A stretch of DNA of 51,152 bases, taken from IMG/VR virus record IMGVR_UViG_3300044822_000018, positions 1 through 51,152 of that record. One strand, 5' to 3'. Shown here one piece after another: positions 49,761 to 51,152 of the stretch (position 1 is the stretch's first letter; every line of letters starts with the position of its first letter). A program made the translations under genes and the position numbers. The DNA is from a virus. Below the pieces are notes generated by a model. It was not told the DNA's origin. It saw only the letters and a program-made list of their open reading frames with translations, and did not search any database.

Positions 49761-50285
49761 TTATTTGTCTTTAATTTGCATCGTACCTTGGTACGCGCCA
49801 TGCGACTCGCCTTCAATCTGGTCGCTAAATTCAACGGCTTGGTTTGCAAGCCGCGAATAGGCGTAATCTTCGTAGGCCGTGTAATAGCGTTCGACGTACT
49901 TCGCTGGCATTTCAAACAACGCTTGATCTTCCCACACGACGTAATTGCCGCTAGGAGTTTCTAAGTCGATGATTGCTGCGAGCGCGCAGTTCGGATCGAC
50001 TTCGTCAAATTCAACAGGTCGCATATGTCCTGCGCGAACCATCGAGCCTGTTTTTGGCTGCGTGCGAACGCGCCACACGTATTTAGAATTTGGATTGGGC
50101 TTTTTGAGAATCTTTTCCGGCGACCCTAGCAGAAGCGTTGCATCTTCGCCAGGGTATTTCTTGCCAATATACGGCGCGGCGCTAATGCGTCCGCCGTTGG
50201 GCGTCGTCACTTTGATGCCACGTTGCATACGGGCCGAATGATCGGCGATAAGGGCCTGTCGGGTGATTTCTGCTGCGTCTGCCAT
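49761..50285 (-). CDS. Protein of unknown function, head region
   Basis: The gene encodes 174 residues with mixed alpha/beta features, including VWRVRTQPKTGSMVRAGHMRPVEFDEVDP and a helical end. It follows the scaffold-like gene by eight bases and abuts the lysozyme start. A head or connector-associated role is suggested only by place. Confidence 0.55.
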   Translation of the reverse strand: MADAAEITRQALIADHSARMQRGIKVTTPNGGRISAAPYIGKKYPGEDATLLLGSPEKILKKPNPNSKYVWRVRTQPKTGSMVRAGHMRPVEFDEVDPNCALAAIIDLETPSGNYVVWEDQALFEMPAKYVERYYTAYEDYAYSRLANQAVEFSDQIEGESHGAYQGTMQIKDK

Positions 50286-50293
50286 AATTGCTC

Positions 50294-51055
50294 CTAGTAG
50301 CCGTAATCGGCGTTGACTTCAGATTCGATGGCTTCAACGTCCTCGTCTGTTAGCGAACCGCGCCGTTTCATCGTGGCGATGAGTTGGTTCAAGCCTTCGT
50401 CTTTTTGCAGGTCGGGATTAGCGAAGATGGCCCCCTCGGGGCGCTTGCCGAGCGCGCGGCGTCCTGGGGCACCGCCGCCGCCCATCTGAGGCGGTTCGGG
50501 CTTTGGCGCGCTCGCAGCGGCCTTGCGGTAGAGCCCAGCGGCGGCGGCGTCCCAGCGTAGGTTTAACTGGCGCTGGCGCTGGTTGGCGGGCAATTGCAGC
50601 AAGGCGCGCACGTCAATGTCGGACAGTTCTTTGCGAAAAATGGGCTCGATCTTCGAGAACATCACATCCTGACCGGATTTTTGCGTGATAAAATTCTCAA
50701 CAAATAAATCGCCCGACGTTTGCATATAGGGATTTGCGTGTTGAGCAAACTCCTCCATGCGCTCGTTTGTCATCATTTCGGCAAGGTTCATCATCGCCGC
50801 CGTAGGATTGGCCGCGATCTGAAGGTCTAATTGGGCGCGCTGTTCGGGCGTCAGCATCGCCAACTGTTGCTTGAGCGTCATTTTGGGCGGCGGCGCAGGC
50901 GCTTGAACTTGACGCGCGCCAAATGTCTCGGCCAGGCCGCGCGCGACGGCTTCGGCGATGGCGGCGCTGTTATCTACCGGCGCGGCGACAGGCGGTTTTT
51001 CTTCGTCTTTGATTTCGTCTAAAGCGGCTTTAATTTCTTCGGCTGTTTCAGCCAT
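50294..51055 (-). CDS. Scaffold-like / head assembly protein
   Basis: The gene encodes 253 residues from the ATG at 51055, which has AGGAG seven bases upstream. An upstream TTG at 51070 is weaker. Acidic helical N-terminus (AEEIKAALDEIKDEE), Pro/Ala linker, long helices in the middle and a Gly/Pro-rich segment before an acidic C-terminal helix. Charge and helix content and place after the portal fit a scaffolding protein. It has almost no AACAGG motif copies. Confidence 0.5.
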   Translation of the reverse strand: MAETAEEIKAALDEIKDEEKPPVAAPVDNSAAIAEAVARGLAETFGARQVQAPAPPPKMTLKQQLAMLTPEQRAQLDLQIAANPTAAMMNLAEMMTNERMEEFAQHANPYMQTSGDLFVENFITQKSGQDVMFSKIEPIFRKELSDIDVRALLQLPANQRQRQLNLRWDAAAAGLYRKAAASAPKPEPPQMGGGGAPGRRALGKRPEGAIFANPDLQKDEGLNQLIATMKRRGSLTDEDVEAIESEVNADYGY

Positions 51056-51152
51056 TGTTTGCTCCTGCAAGTTTGAGTAATCTTAAACGCAGTTCACGCA
51101 TAGCGTCGATGTGTCCTTGATGAAGTGCAGCGTCAACATAGCAGCCGGTACG
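51026..51152. repeat. End overlap, copy 2 (identical to 1-127)
   Basis: This is the second copy of the 127-base overlap. It holds the start of the scaffold-like gene and the C-terminal part of the 77-residue gene annotated in full at 23-256. When the genome is circularised one copy should be dropped, leaving about 51,025 bp. Confidence 0.95.
51048..51152 (-). CDS. Partial repeat of the 77-residue gene (end overlap)
   Basis: This is the C-terminal part of the gene given in full at 23-256. It appears again here only because the window ends in the 127-base overlap. It should not be counted as a second gene. Confidence 0.85.
   Translation of the reverse strand, partial: RTGCYVDAALHQGHIDAMRELRLRLLKLAGANNG

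Noticed and set aside
1-51152. Search for integrase, CRISPR array, tRNA, insertion sequence or lysogeny repressor
   Set aside because: No array of evenly spaced repeats, no cloverleaf with anticodon arm, no transposase or recombinase motifs were seen on either strand.

Overview
The window is a complete tailed-phage genome, given as a linear sequence with a duplicated end. Bases 1-127 and 51026-51152 are identical, so the unit is a circle of about 51,025 bp. It has a full podovirus-like virion set: terminase pair, portal, scaffold-like protein, Mu gpT-like HK97-fold capsid, adaptor, tail-nozzle-like protein, gp53-like fibre tip and large internal proteins. There is no tape measure, sheath or baseplate. 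I see no integrase, excisionase, CI-like repressor, tRNA or phage RNA polymerase, so it looks virulent and dependent on host sigma-70-type RNA polymerase. One promoter is a perfect consensus. The host cannot be named. Lipoprotein and Sec signal peptides and CRP-type operator sites suggest a bacterium with an ordinary envelope and a CRP/FNR-family regulator.

Layout: two divergent transcription arms leave a control region at 13677-14350. Rightward (+, 14351-29172) is the early arm: small genes, a MoxR/VWA pair, prim-pol/helicase, SF2 helicase, a cluster of tiny genes including a lipoprotein and a LuxR-type HTH protein, a UDG-PolA fusion, and a recombination cassette (Cas4/RecB-like nuclease, Sak4-like ATPase, SSB-like protein, VRR-NUC nuclease). 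Leftward (-, 13676 down to 1, continuing across the circle junction from 51152 down to 29135) is the late arm: a giant exported glycosidase, three ribbon-helix-helix proteins, a GroES-like protein, small basic proteins, terminase, portal, scaffold, lysozyme/holin, capsid, exported proteins, adaptor, tail proteins, a PurD-like ATP-grasp enzyme, internal virion proteins and a tail-anchored coiled-coil protein. The arms converge and overlap at 29135-29172, next to a bidirectional terminator embedded in a gene.

How it works together: host polymerase reads the early arm from several promoters, two of which start directly behind a terminator. The early products copy the DNA (prim-pol/helicase, PolA, SF2 helicase) and recombine it (nuclease, Sak4-like ATPase, SSB). 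The late arm packages DNA and builds and releases the particle. It also encodes four large proteins with Sec signal peptides, two of them predicted clan GH-A glycosidases, probably aimed at host or biofilm polysaccharide.

Most unusual points: (1) the Sak4-like ATPase has its Walker A at the C-terminus, behind its Walker B, so it appears circularly permuted; (2) the heptamer GCCTGTT/AACAGGC is strongly over-represented in all frames and its half-site recurs in palindromes of the control region; (3) a second motif, GCCAGGG, lies mostly on one strand regardless of gene direction; (4) signal peptides on late-operon glycosidases; (5) a UDG-like domain without its motif histidine fused to PolA; (6) a PurD-like enzyme among virion genes; (7) two perfect TGTGA-N6-TCACA sites in the divergent control region.
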